A stretch of 64,000 nt of DNA from Acidovorax sp. YS12 (GCA_021496925.1 CP053915.1:1426001-1490000); one strand, 5' to 3'; counted from the stretch's first letter, positions 17,979 to 27,440 are shown. Program-made: numbers and translations. Notes: a model not told the origin generated them from the letters alone.

Positions 17979-18344
17979 TCAGTCGTCTGTGTACAACTCG
18001 TGCGACGTGTCGTTGTACAGATTGGGATCGTAGCCCGGCGTTTTACGCAACTCGGTCAGGTCGGTGAAGGGCCACTCGCCGTCATCCGAGGTATTGGCAG
18101 CAGCCGCCCATCCCGCAGCTGCCACGCCCAGCAGCACGAGTGCGAACCAGAAAGCAACGTAGAGCAGCACCCCGAGCACAGCCAGCTTGACCACCCACAG
18201 CAGCACGCCGGCACCAACCTGCGGCACGCCCTTGGAAACCAGCCAGTTCGACGCCCTCCGTTCGCCACGCGCATAGGCACGCCATCCCCGGCCAAAGGCG
18301 CGGCCGAGGCGTTCTGCGGTGCTGATGCGGGCTGTCGTGTTCAT
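17979..18344 (-). CDS. DUF3742 family protein
   Basis: 121 residues, convergent with the TraG-type gene. A basic N-terminus (ERLGRAFGRGWRAYARGERRAS) is followed by one long hydrophobic segment near residues 48-85 and an acidic tail. DUF3742 proteins are found at this place in ICEclc/PFGI-1-type elements; function unknown. Confidence 0.82.
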   Translation of the reverse strand: MNTTARISTAERLGRAFGRGWRAYARGERRASNWLVSKGVPQVGAGVLLWVVKLAVLGVLLYVAFWFALVLLGVAAAGWAAAANTSDDGEWPFTDLTELRKTPGYDPNLYNDTSHELYTDD

Positions 18345-18427
18345 GACCGTCTCCTGTTACAGGGGTGGCTACTCCAGTTTGTTCCAATTCAGTTCTGTTT
18401 GTGACTTCAATGTGTTCTCTGGCTGCT

Positions 18428-19060
18428 TCAGGATTCTTCGTCATCCGGTTCTACTGGGCCGGGGTCGGGCTCCACGCCGATGCGGTAGGCAGCAACGAAA
18501 CGCGGCCAGTCCACATGGTCAGCCAGGTCGATGTCCCCGATGACGCTGACCTTCGCTCCCGCCCGCTCGAACAGGGCGATGCTCTTGGCGGGATAGTTGT
18601 TGCGCGACGGGTAGAGCACCCCGTCGAACAGCGGCTGGCCATCGTTTCCGAGCACCGCATGCACCTGGGCGGACACCTGCTGCGTGTGCGTGTAGTCGCG
18701 GCTGGCCAACTGCTCCAGGTTCAGGCCGAAGTAGCCCGCCATGACGCCCGGCGCCGTGAGGTCGGCCAGGAGCGCATGGTCCAGCACGCCTACTGCGCGC
18801 ACCATCCGGGCCTGGACTTCTTTCAGCGCGATCGAGCGTTGCGTGTCCGCAAGCCACTGGTGCTTGTGAAACACTGACTCCATCAGCGCCGTGGGCAGGT
18901 CGCGCCCCAGGTAGAGCACGCCATAGGCCCGCGCCGGATCATCGTAGCGATTCGTGCTACTGCGGCCATAGAACAGCGGACTGCCTCGATAGACGACACG
19001 GCTCACGTGCTGGAGCAGTTCGCCGGCGTCAATCTGGAACGATGGCAGCTCACGGCTCAT
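18428..19060 (-). CDS. RES-domain toxin
   Basis: 210 residues with a RES domain: an arginine in VVYRGSPLFYGRSSTNRYDD near the start and a YLGRDLPTALMESVFH block that places the conserved Arg, Tyr and Glu residues. Characterised RES toxins deplete NAD+. The gene follows its presumed antitoxin partner by 12 bases on the same strand. This version is somewhat longer than stand-alone RES toxins, with an acidic C-terminus (DPGPVEPDDEES). NADase activity is inferred from the family. Confidence 0.8.
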   Translation of the reverse strand: MSRELPSFQIDAGELLQHVSRVVYRGSPLFYGRSSTNRYDDPARAYGVLYLGRDLPTALMESVFHKHQWLADTQRSIALKEVQARMVRAVGVLDHALLADLTAPGVMAGYFGLNLEQLASRDYTHTQQVSAQVHAVLGNDGQPLFDGVLYPSRNNYPAKSIALFERAGAKVSVIGDIDLADHVDWPRFVAAYRIGVEPDPGPVEPDDEES

Positions 19061-19072
19061 GGCGACCTTGCT

Positions 19073-19705
19073 TCAATACACCTGCACGCCCAGCACGTTG
19101 AACACGGCCTCGGCCACGTCGTCGATCGTGCGATGCGTTACCGCATCCACCGGCGAGCGGCCGCCCAAGCCTTCGAGCGGTTCGGACAGCGCGCGGTAGA
19201 TCGCCCAATGGTCGATGCCTTCGACCTCTTGAAGCACGGTTTGGGTCAACTGCTGCTTCACCGGGTCGAGCTGCCAGTCGGGCAGCTTCTGGCCGCGCGG
19301 CCCCACGTTCAGCGCGAGCAGCCGGCGGGCGAGGATGTCCTTGTAGATCTGCTGGCGCGACTTGTCCGCCAGCTTGGCGAACTCGGGGATCGGCAGGTTG
19401 TGCGGCTGGCCGAAGGTTTCCAGCAGCGCGGCGCGGCCTCGCTGGATGTCGGTTGCATTCGGTGCCCAGCGCGTGTCGGCACGCAGCGCGGCCGCCTTGC
19501 GCGCCAGGGCCTGCCCCACCGTTTCGCCTTCCAAGTTGGCGGGCAGCTTCACGGCCTCCACCCGCTCGTGGACGAACGCCTGCAACTCAGCCGCGAACGC
19601 CGTGGCATCCCGGATTTCGACGGTATCCGCGAAGCGGCGCACATCCTCCACCGTGACACGCGGCAGACGGTCGGCAATGAATTCAATGGCAGTGGGCATG
19701 GTCAT
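19073..19705 (-). CDS. antitoxin partner of the RES toxin (ParS/Xre-type)
   Basis: 210 residues, upstream of the RES gene in one transcription unit. The helical body has no clear enzyme motif; the C-terminal third (HWAIYRALSEPLEGLGGRSPVDAV) resembles the toxin-binding ParS/MbcA-type region of Xre antitoxins. Such proteins neutralise the toxin and repress the operon. The region upstream (19710-19760) is AT-richer than its surroundings and probably carries the promoter. Confidence 0.7.
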   Translation of the reverse strand: MTMPTAIEFIADRLPRVTVEDVRRFADTVEIRDATAFAAELQAFVHERVEAVKLPANLEGETVGQALARKAAALRADTRWAPNATDIQRGRAALLETFGQPHNLPIPEFAKLADKSRQQIYKDILARRLLALNVGPRGQKLPDWQLDPVKQQLTQTVLQEVEGIDHWAIYRALSEPLEGLGGRSPVDAVTHRTIDDVAEAVFNVLGVQVY

Positions 19706-20016
19706 CTCCCAGGTTAGTTTGAGATGGGATTCACTTTAGTCTCGTTTGTCGCATTTGTCAACCAAACAACTCGAGGGCAAGAGCCTGCTTGGCGAAAGCG
19801 GCGCCCCGCAGCATAGGCCGAGGGCGGCACCCGGTCGCCATCTAATCCATTCGTGCGGATTCCACATTGACGCTGGAGCCGCAGGCCGGGCCACGCTATA
19901 TCCAAACGGTTAAAGGCCAAAGGGCCGAAACGGCAAGGGAATGGGGTGCAAGGGGAAAGGCCCTACCTCGAAAAGGCAAAAAAGGCCTCCCGCTCGGCCC
20001 GCCACCAGGACACCAC
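19706..20016. other. gap between the toxin-antitoxin pair and the relaxase gene
   Basis: About 310 bases. The left end probably contains the promoter for the minus-strand antitoxin. The rest is purine-rich (GGCCAAAGGGCCGAAACGGC near 19915). Open frames here are extensions of the relaxase frame before its likely ATG at 20017; nothing else recognisable. Confidence 0.4.
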
Positions 20017-21858
20017 ATGCTTTCCCTGTTCCAGCGAAAACGCCGCCCGGCCGCAACCGCCCCATCGCCCACGCCAGCCCCCGATCCTCCAAAAGGGCTG
20101 CTGCGGCCCGAATCCGCCGCATCGCTACTGGCGACGCCACGCCGGCAGAAGCTGCTGGAACACATCTGGCAGCGCACCTCGCTCTCGCGTCAGCAGTTCG
20201 CCACCCTGTACCACACGCCGCTGGAACGCTACGCCGAGCTGGTACAGGCCTTTCCTGCTTCCGAAGCGCACCACCACGCATACCCCGGCGGCATGCTCGA
20301 CCATGGCCTGGAAATCGTCGCCTACAGCCTGAAGCTGCGGCAGTCCCATCTGCTGCCCATCGGCAGCAGCCCCGAAGACCAGGCCGCGCAGTCCGAGGCC
20401 TGGACCGCCGCCGTCGCCTACGCGGCACTGCTGCACGACATCGGCAAGGTGGCCGTCGATCTGCACGTCGAGCTGGCCGATGGCAGCACCTGGCACCCAT
20501 GGCACGGCCCACTGCGCCAGCCTTACCGCTTCCGCTACCGCGACAACCGCGAGTACCGCCTGCACAGCGCTGCGACAGGCTTGCTCTACCGGCAACTACT
20601 CGACGGCGATCTGCTGGACTGGCTCAGTGGCTATCCGCCCCTGTGGGCACCGCTGCTCTACGTCCTGGCCGGGCAGTACGAGCACGCCGGCGTGCTGGGC
20701 GAGCTAGTCGTGCAGGCCGACCGCGCCTCCGTTGCCCAAGAGCTGGGCGGCGATCCTGCACGCGCCATGGCCGCGCCCAAACACTCGCTGCAACGCAAGC
20801 TGGTCAACGGGCTGCGCTACCTGCTCAAGGAAGAGCTGAAATTGAACCAGCCCGAAGCCTCCGATGGCTGGCTCACCGACGATGCGCTGTGGCTGGTGAG
20901 CAAGACCGTTTCCGACAAGCTCCGCGCACACCTGCTGTCCCAGGGCGTCGATGGCATCCCGGCGAACAACACCGCCGTATTCAACGTACTGCAAGACCAC
21001 GGCATGCTGCAGCCCACAGCGGACGGCAAGGCGATCTGGCGCGCGACCGTGACCAGCGCCACCGGCTGGTCCCACTCGTTCACCCTGCTGCGGCTGGCAC
21101 CCGCGCTGATCTGGGAGCCTGGCGAGCGGCCTGCGCCGTTTGCGGGCACTGTGGCGATGGACACGGCATCTGCCGACAAAGACGTCGAGGCCTCGTTGTC
21201 CCAGCCGACGTTCACGGCCGATCAAGCAGCGGAAGGCCCGGATGCTGTGCCATGGGAAGAAGCAGGAGCCGCCGCACCCATGCCCTCGCCTGCCGCTCCA
21301 ACCGCGCCCGACGTCATGGAAGACATGCTGGCGATGGTAGGCATGGGTGCACCGTCCAGCACGCCCCTGGATGCGCAAGCCGGTGCGGCCGATGTACCTG
21401 CGGCGCGCGCCGAAGCGTCCGTGCCGGAAATGACTGTGCCCATGCCCGCACCGCCAGCATCGACCGCACAGCCATCCGGCGAGCATTTCATGGAGTGGAT
21501 GCGGCAGGGCATCGCCACGCGCAAGCTCATCATCAACGATGCGAAGGCGCTGGTGCATACCGTGAGCGATACCGCGTACCTGGTCAGTCCGGGCGTGTTC
21601 CAGCGCTACGCACAGGAGCAGCCGCAAGTAGGTGCGTTGGCCAGACAGGAAAGCCTGCAAGATTGGCAATGGGTGCAGAAGCGCTTCGAGCGGCTGCTGC
21701 AGCACCGCAAGCATCCCAACGGCCTGAACATCTGGAGCTGCGAGGTCACCGGCCCCCGGAAATCACGGCGCCTGCACGGTTATCTGCTGAACAACCCGGC
21801 CACGCTGTTTCAGGAGTTGCCGCCGAACAATCCGTATCTTTCACTGCGTGCGCCGTGA
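20017..21858 (+). CDS. MobH-family relaxase (TraI-like, TIGR03760 type)
   Basis: 613 residues from an ATG at 20017. The N-terminal half carries an HD-type metal site: HHHAYPGGMLDHGLEIV near residues 88-104 and ALLHDIGKVAVDL near 141-153. This is characteristic of MobH relaxases, which nick the transfer origin of ICEclc/SXT-like elements. A Pro/Ala-rich acidic linker (about 400-490) leads to a C-terminal TraI_2-type domain ending FQELPPNNPYLSLRAP. In complete elements an integrase follows; here the next gene is a small divergent ORF and then defence-type genes. Confidence 0.85.
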   Translation: MLSLFQRKRRPAATAPSPTPAPDPPKGLLRPESAASLLATPRRQKLLEHIWQRTSLSRQQFATLYHTPLERYAELVQAFPASEAHHHAYPGGMLDHGLEIVAYSLKLRQSHLLPIGSSPEDQAAQSEAWTAAVAYAALLHDIGKVAVDLHVELADGSTWHPWHGPLRQPYRFRYRDNREYRLHSAATGLLYRQLLDGDLLDWLSGYPPLWAPLLYVLAGQYEHAGVLGELVVQADRASVAQELGGDPARAMAAPKHSLQRKLVNGLRYLLKEELKLNQPEASDGWLTDDALWLVSKTVSDKLRAHLLSQGVDGIPANNTAVFNVLQDHGMLQPTADGKAIWRATVTSATGWSHSFTLLRLAPALIWEPGERPAPFAGTVAMDTASADKDVEASLSQPTFTADQAAEGPDAVPWEEAGAAAPMPSPAAPTAPDVMEDMLAMVGMGAPSSTPLDAQAGAADVPAARAEASVPEMTVPMPAPPASTAQPSGEHFMEWMRQGIATRKLIINDAKALVHTVSDTAYLVSPGVFQRYAQEQPQVGALARQESLQDWQWVQKRFERLLQHRKHPNGLNIWSCEVTGPRKSRRLHGYLLNNPATLFQELPPNNPYLSLRAP

Positions 21859-22118
21859 ACTCGGCTCGGAGTGCATCAGTTCAAGCACAGCCCCACCTCT
21901 CATTTGGCCGATCAGGTTGTCTCGTGCAACACGCGCGCCCGGCAGCAATCAACCGATGGTTGCCACTGGGCCTGACGCCTCGAATTTCTGCTGTGCAGCG
22001 ATTTCTGTCAGCCGGTTAAGACCCTATAGGGTCACAGTTTCGGCCGTATAGCGGCCGTTCAAGCTTGTGGCGTCGTACCTCGCTCAGCCTCGCAGCGTGG
22101 CTCACGGTTGGCCAAGCC

Positions 22119-22325
22119 TCAGTCCCCGTCATCGGAGACGTGCAGCTTGACGAGGCCATCCCGCGCGAGTTGCTCGAGCGCGCGGCTCATGAGATTTGCA
22201 GCAACCTCAGGCGCGCTTTTGCCGTAGAGTCCCACCGGCACGAGGGCGTCAAGGTACTGGCGTATCTGCGGAGATACGCTCAGAACCAGTTTCTCCGAAG
22301 GCTGCTGCTGCTTGGGTCGTGCCAC
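22119..22325 (-). CDS. small ribbon-helix-helix-like protein
   Basis: 68 residues from a GTG at 22325 (MARPKQQQPSEKLVLSVSPQ). The segment LVLSVSPQIRQYLDALV followed by two helices is consistent with a small ribbon-helix-helix or related DNA-binding protein. It is transcribed away from the methyltransferase gene that starts 73 bases to the right, so it may regulate that pair (inference from position only). No exact family recognised. Confidence 0.55.
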   Translation of the reverse strand: MARPKQQQPSEKLVLSVSPQIRQYLDALVPVGLYGKSAPEVAANLMSRALEQLARDGLVKLHVSDDGD

Positions 22326-22397
22326 GGTACGTTGCGAGGCGACTGAAAGCTCAATTATGGGATATAAATGGTGTTTTTATAGTATCTTCGAGGGATC

Positions 22398-25334
22398 ATG
22401 CTAGCCCTCGTTGAACGCTTCTGCGAACGCCTCGGTTACCGCGGCGACAGCGGCCTTCTCGAGCCTATCGATTTTTCCCGAGTGGCTGGCGTCGCGCAGA
22501 CGCTTTGGGCGGCGCACGATCAAGCGAAGTTGCAGGCGTGCTTTGGCGCTTGGGAGGATCGTTGGGGTCCGAACAGCTCGCAGCGTTTCACTCCCTTGGT
22601 CTATATTGCCTTGGCAGACGATGAAGACGATGCCCGACGCATCCATCGCTGGGTTTGGAGTCAGGGTAAAGCACCGTGCTTGGTCATCATCTGTCCCGAC
22701 GAAGTGATTGTCTGCAGTGGTTTCCACTTCTTGACTGACACTCGGTGGAACGACGCGGTGCAACGGGAGCCGTTGTCCTGGTCGACCGAAGGCGATCTCG
22801 CACCTTTGCTACGGGATCTTGCGCCCGACCGATTGCGCGCGTCCATCACATGGCGGGACTTCACGAAGTCGGGGAAGGTGGGGGTGGATACGGCCTTGCT
22901 AGAGGGTCTCGAAGGGCTGCACGAGTACCTTGCGGACAGCATCAAGTCGGAGAAGCTGAAAATCCCGCCAGACCTGATCAATCGACTCATTGGCAGACTG
23001 ATCTATACGTACTTGCTCACCGACAAGAAGGTAATCAACGTCGACGGTTGGGAGCGTGATGCAGCGGACGGCGAGAACTCTCTTGAACAGCAATCGTCAG
23101 ATTTTTGGACGCTGCAGGACCGAATCGATGAAATCTTCAACGGCGGAGTTTTCCAGATCAGCGAGCACGAGCGCTCACTGATCACGCCCTCCCTTCTGGA
23201 TCTCGCCATCGGCTTCATCCGAAGAGGCGAGAAGTACGATGGCAAGTATCGACAAACTGCGTTGTTCTCAATCGACCTTTCTGCCATTCGCATTGAGACC
23301 CTGTCGGCTGTCTACGAGAAGTTCCTCCGGACGGAGTCAGTCGAAGACGCCAATCGCGATGGCGTCGTCTACACGCGCCCGTTCCTAGCGGACTTCATGT
23401 TGAATCGGGTTGCAGACAGCTGCAAGTTCAACAGCGACACGAAGGTGCTGGACCCGACGTGTGGCTCGGGCATCTTCTTGGTTGCGGCGTTCCGCCACAT
23501 TGTTGAAAGCGAGCTTGCAGGAGGCGTACAGCGGGGCCGTCGATACCTTTCCCTGTGGAGGTTACACGACCTGCTCAAACGCTGCATCTATGGGGTGGAG
23601 AAATCTTCTTCGGCGGCGCAGGTTGCTGCGTTCAGCTTGTACCTGAACCTTCTGGACTACCTCGATCCCGCAGATCTTGCGTCTCGCGTCAACGAGGTGA
23701 GCGCTGAAAAGGTGTTCCCTCGGCTGCTTGGGTCGAACATCCTCGTGGCAGACTTCTTTTCCAGCAAACGCTTTTTTCCCGAAGTCAGTTTCGACGTCAC
23801 CGTTGGCAACCCGCCATGGAAGAAGTTGGCCGACGTCACCAAACACAGCGGCGACGTAGAGAAATACGAAATAGAGTGGCACGACGCCTCCCAACACGTG
23901 GCATGGAGCGTCGTGAAGAAGTACCTCAAGTCCGGCGGACGGCTTGCTTTGGTGCTGCCAGCCAAGTCCTTTGCGGCACCGGCCGCAGGCCGTTTCGTCA
24001 CGGCCTTTGCGCGGGAAGCCGACATCGACTTGGTTGTGAACATGTCCAGTTGGCGGCGTTACCTCTTCGCAGGCGCTGAGGATCCGGCAGCTCTGATGTT
24101 TGCCACCAATCGACGTCCGAAAGCAATGGGACGCACCTGGTTCTACATGCCTCGGCTGTGGTCTCAGCCCTTCAAGCCCGACGCCATGTGGATGCTCGCC
24201 GTCGATCGAGCCGACGTGAACAGCCTGCCCAGCGCTATGGCGTTTGCCAACCCCGAAAGCGTGTTTGATGCTTTCGTCCTCAAGCCGTATGACCGTCGGG
24301 TCAAGCAGCGGCTCATCGATCTGTACCACGGAGACAAAGTCACCTCTCTTCGGAGGTTGCTGGACGATGCGGGTTTGGAGCTTGCGCGGGGGGTGACCGC
24401 CGCAGAATTGCAAGTCCCCGGCGCTGCAAGAGCTGCTGCTGCGCAACTTGATCCAAAGTGGCGCGATGAGAGGCGTTCAGTCATCACGGACCTGACTTCC
24501 ATCTTTGCTGCTCACCCGGACCTTCAAGACCTGTCGATCAAGCAACTGCCGAAGAACTCCGTCGGTGCACGCTGCAAAGGACCTCGGCTGATCCTGGCTC
24601 GCAGCATGCAGTACTGCTACTGCACCTCGCAGGTCTTTGCGGTCAACCCGACTTTCAATTTGATCTTCTCGATCAAACCAACGCCCAAGCGCGACGAGGC
24701 GGCTCTGCTCGAGCTGCTATCCCGCATAGGCCAATATCTGATGAGCGATTTTGCGCGGTACCAATTCGCATTGTTCGGCAAGCTCTGGCAGATCGATGGG
24801 AAGCGAGCGGAGAAGCTCGATTTGGAACGCATCGTGGTGCCTTCGCTTTTTTCGCTGCAAAGCCATGCTGATTGGGATTGCTCGGCTTTCAAAGCGAGAG
24901 ACATCCTGAAGCGGATGGAGATGGAGGAATTTCTGGCACCTCTCGAGGACTACGCAAGCTTTCGCCGTGAACTTGAGAACGCTCGTTGGCCCACACCTCG
25001 TCCGTCAGAAGATGCAAGCGTGCCGAAGACCTATTTGGCCATGCTTGAAGAGGTGTTGGCTAGTCGCCTGAACGAGCAAGTGGAAGTCAAAGCCGGTAGA
25101 GGAAACTCGTTGATGACCGAGATTGTGCTTGGCTTCCAGGGCGACTTGGAAGATTCTGCATTGGGGGCATTAAGTGATGGCGACGGATTCCAGTTCTTTG
25201 ACTCGGCAAGACTCAAGCGAGGCAATGGACGCTCACAGGTCATCATTTGCAAGCCCAAGGGCCCTGAACACATGACGCTCGAACGCGCGTATGCCGACGG
25301 TCTCCACGTGATCAACCGCTTGTTTCTACACTGA
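22398..25334 (+). CDS. large N6-adenine DNA methyltransferase-like protein (Eco57I/type IIG-like)
   Basis: 978 residues. Motif I is VLDPTCGSGIFLVAA near residues 349-363, motif IV is GNPPWKKL near 468, and the preceding VVYTRPFLADFML (near 323) is the block seen ahead of motif I in type I and IIG enzymes. About 320 N-terminal residues are of unknown function, and a long C-terminal part (about 600-978) could serve as target recognition. I see no clear PD-(D/E)xK site inside this protein. The next gene, seven bases downstream, does carry one. GC content is lower than the surrounding chromosome, consistent with acquisition. A defence role is inferred. Confidence 0.75.
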   Translation: MLALVERFCERLGYRGDSGLLEPIDFSRVAGVAQTLWAAHDQAKLQACFGAWEDRWGPNSSQRFTPLVYIALADDEDDARRIHRWVWSQGKAPCLVIICPDEVIVCSGFHFLTDTRWNDAVQREPLSWSTEGDLAPLLRDLAPDRLRASITWRDFTKSGKVGVDTALLEGLEGLHEYLADSIKSEKLKIPPDLINRLIGRLIYTYLLTDKKVINVDGWERDAADGENSLEQQSSDFWTLQDRIDEIFNGGVFQISEHERSLITPSLLDLAIGFIRRGEKYDGKYRQTALFSIDLSAIRIETLSAVYEKFLRTESVEDANRDGVVYTRPFLADFMLNRVADSCKFNSDTKVLDPTCGSGIFLVAAFRHIVESELAGGVQRGRRYLSLWRLHDLLKRCIYGVEKSSSAAQVAAFSLYLNLLDYLDPADLASRVNEVSAEKVFPRLLGSNILVADFFSSKRFFPEVSFDVTVGNPPWKKLADVTKHSGDVEKYEIEWHDASQHVAWSVVKKYLKSGGRLALVLPAKSFAAPAAGRFVTAFAREADIDLVVNMSSWRRYLFAGAEDPAALMFATNRRPKAMGRTWFYMPRLWSQPFKPDAMWMLAVDRADVNSLPSAMAFANPESVFDAFVLKPYDRRVKQRLIDLYHGDKVTSLRRLLDDAGLELARGVTAAELQVPGAARAAAAQLDPKWRDERRSVITDLTSIFAAHPDLQDLSIKQLPKNSVGARCKGPRLILARSMQYCYCTSQVFAVNPTFNLIFSIKPTPKRDEAALLELLSRIGQYLMSDFARYQFALFGKLWQIDGKRAEKLDLERIVVPSLFSLQSHADWDCSAFKARDILKRMEMEEFLAPLEDYASFRRELENARWPTPRPSEDASVPKTYLAMLEEVLASRLNEQVEVKAGRGNSLMTEIVLGFQGDLEDSALGALSDGDGFQFFDSARLKRGNGRSQVIICKPKGPEHMTLERAYADGLHVINRLFLH

Positions 25335-25340
25335 CGCGCG

Positions 25341-26264
25341 ATGCACAACCCATTGCTCGTTGACCTTCAGGCGTCGCTTCAAAGTTGCGTCCCCGACAAA
25401 CGCCGGTCTGCCATGATCGGAAAGTTTGTGAGCCAGTGTTTGGGGCTCGCCCATGCTGCTCATGACAATCTGATCGGTCCCAACTGGACCACGTTCTTGC
25501 AGAAGAAGGGGGCCCTTTCCAAGACAAAGACCAGCGCCCCTCGCGTGAAGGAAACGGCGCTGTCAGCCGACATTGCGCTTGAAGCACAGGCGCTGCTGAA
25601 AAAAGGCTCACAGCAGCAACGCGCAACGGCACCCCTGGGCTTTAAACCTTCTGATGCGATCTCCTATGTTCAAGCGGATGCGCTCATGCCCAGCAAAAAG
25701 GCCACAGGCAACAGTTCAAAGCGTCCCGACCTTGTTTTCATGCCGGCCGATCCCGAACTGAACCTGGCATTCGCAGTTGAGGCAAAGGTCCTTGAAGGTC
25801 AGAACGACTGCAAGGATGTGCTCTTGGGACCCGAAGGGATAGGTTGTTTCACGCGGCCAGATGATCCTTACGAAACCAGCGGCGTCATTGGCCTGTTTGG
25901 ATACGCGGACCAAGCGACCGTTGCGCAGCATCAGGCGGCCCTGCACTCGGCCATGACCATTGACTCGGTGACCGGCTTCCTCGGCGTGGTCACTGCGCAG
26001 CGCGGCTGCACCTGGGACAACGTCACGACCTCCCGAGAAAGTACTTTGGCGACGATCAAGTCCTCTGGGATGGTCTGCCTTGGCGTCGTGCTTAGTTTCC
26101 CCAGCATTCGCCAATCCAACTCTGTACCAGCGAAAAAGCGAGCAGCAACTGCAAAGGCTCCGACGAAGCCTCCCGCAAGAACGACGACGTCGACATCGTC
26201 CGCAAGGCACATTGGACGGGACACAGTCCGTCCTCCGCAGTCAATCAAGCAAAAGACGCGTTAG
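25341..26264 (+). CDS. PD-(D/E)xK-like protein paired with the methyltransferase
   Basis: 307 residues, starting seven bases after the methyltransferase stop. The segment RPDLVFMPADPELNLAF followed by AVEAKVLEG (about residues 127-153) has the spacing and hydrophobic strands of a PD-(D/E)xK nuclease core, with D near 130 and E-x-K near 148-150. The C-terminal 60 residues are low-complexity and basic (Lys, Ala, Thr, Pro, Arg), perhaps for DNA contact. No named family recognised. Together with the upstream gene it looks like a two-gene restriction-modification or related defence unit. Confidence 0.6.
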   Translation: MHNPLLVDLQASLQSCVPDKRRSAMIGKFVSQCLGLAHAAHDNLIGPNWTTFLQKKGALSKTKTSAPRVKETALSADIALEAQALLKKGSQQQRATAPLGFKPSDAISYVQADALMPSKKATGNSSKRPDLVFMPADPELNLAFAVEAKVLEGQNDCKDVLLGPEGIGCFTRPDDPYETSGVIGLFGYADQATVAQHQAALHSAMTIDSVTGFLGVVTAQRGCTWDNVTTSRESTLATIKSSGMVCLGVVLSFPSIRQSNSVPAKKRAATAKAPTKPPARTTTSTSSARHIGRDTVRPPQSIKQKTR

Positions 26265-26410
26265 AGAGTAGCTAGCAATACTTTGTCCTTGGCCACTCGA
26301 CGCAGGCGAGTGCCGAGAACCAAGCGCTTGCCGTGCAGATCGTGGCCACCGCGCACGAACGCCGCAGTTCTGGGAAGCCACCAATTTCCGCTCCGCACAT
26401 TTGTGCCGTT

Positions 26411-26418
26411 GATTCTGC
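26411..26418. repeat. IS66 target-site duplication, left copy
   Basis: GATTCTGC directly before the left inverted repeat of the IS66 element. The same eight bases follow its right end at 28987-28994. Eight bases is the duplication length known for the IS66 family. Confidence 0.9.
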
Positions 26419-26497
26419 GTATCCGTCCGGCCAACCCATCTACCCCGATCAAGGCATTGCAAGCACCATCGTGTCCACGTAAACCATCGTGCACACC

Positions 26498-27046
26498 ATG
26501 TCTCAAGACATCCCCACTTCGCGCTACTCAGTCCCTCGCACACGCCGGGTCTACAGCGCGCAATTCAAGGCCGAGCTGGTTGCCACCTGCCAGCAACCCG
26601 GCGCATCCATTGCCGCCACGGCACGTCAACATGGCATGAATGCCAATGTGCTGCATCGCTGGCTCAGGGAGCATCGCCTGGGTCTGCATCAGGCCGCCTC
26701 CAATACCGCCCATGTTGCTGCGCCCAGCAGCGCCCCTGCCTGCGTCGATGCGGCTGTTGAACCAGTGGTCAATGCACAACCTGCTCGCACCCCGACGCAT
26801 CCGGCCCATCCGGTGCTTGCCAGCACGGTGCCCGCCTTCATCGCGATGGCACTGGACCCGCAGGCGATGCACCCTCAGGCAGCGAATGCGCAAGCTGCCT
26901 CCAGTGCTGCATCGTCAACTCCCTCATCAGACATCCGCATCGAGTGCTGTCACCATGGCACCCGCGTGACGGTCAATTGGCCGGTGGCAGCGGCTGCCGA
27001 GTGTTCCCGCGCATTGCAGGGTTTGCTGCAGGTGCTGCGGCAATGA
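26498..27046 (+). CDS. tnpA: IS66 accessory protein TnpA
   Basis: 182 residues from the ATG at 26498 (MSQDIPTSRYSVPRTRRVYS). The N-terminal helix-turn-helix of the IS3/IS66 orfA type is clear in FKAELVATCQQPGASIAATARQHG followed by MNANVLHRWLREHR. A long Ala/Pro/His-rich linker separates it from a short C-terminal domain. It overlaps tnpB by four bases. Confidence 0.88.
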   Translation: MSQDIPTSRYSVPRTRRVYSAQFKAELVATCQQPGASIAATARQHGMNANVLHRWLREHRLGLHQAASNTAHVAAPSSAPACVDAAVEPVVNAQPARTPTHPAHPVLASTVPAFIAMALDPQAMHPQAANAQAASSAASSTPSSDIRIECCHHGTRVTVNWPVAAAAECSRALQGLLQVLRQ

Positions 27047-27375
27047 TCCGCATCGACGCCGCCTGGCTTGCCACCGCCCCGCTGGACATGCGCGCCGGCA
27101 CCGACACGGCCCTGGCCCGGGTGGTCGCCGTGTTCGGCGCGGCCCGTCCTCATCACGCCTATCTGTTCACCAACAAACGCGCCAACCGCATCAAGGTGCT
27201 GGTGCACGACGGCATCGGCATCTGGTTGGCGGCTCGGCGCCTGCACCAGGGCAAGTTCGTCTGGCCGGCAACCAGCAATGAGCAGTGGCAGTTGGAGTCC
27301 GATCAGCTTCAGGCTCTGGTGCTGGGCCTGCCTTGGCGACGCATGGGAGACGCTGGCGTCATCACCGTGGTCTGA
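27043..27375 (+). CDS. tnpB: IS66 accessory protein TnpB
   Basis: 110 residues, MIRIDAAWLATAPLDMRAGTD onward. The family signature is readable as PLDMRAGTDTALARV, LFTNKRANRIKVLVHDG, and GIGIWLAARRLHQGKFVWP. TnpB is required for IS66 transposition although its mechanism is not known. Its ATG overlaps the tnpA stop. Confidence 0.92.
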   Translation: MIRIDAAWLATAPLDMRAGTDTALARVVAVFGAARPHHAYLFTNKRANRIKVLVHDGIGIWLAARRLHQGKFVWPATSNEQWQLESDQLQALVLGLPWRRMGDAGVITVV

Positions 27376-27440
27376 AGCGGGTGTGCAATCGGTACATCTG
27401 CGCGTGAAAGCGCCGTGCCATCCTTGGCACACTGGCGCTG

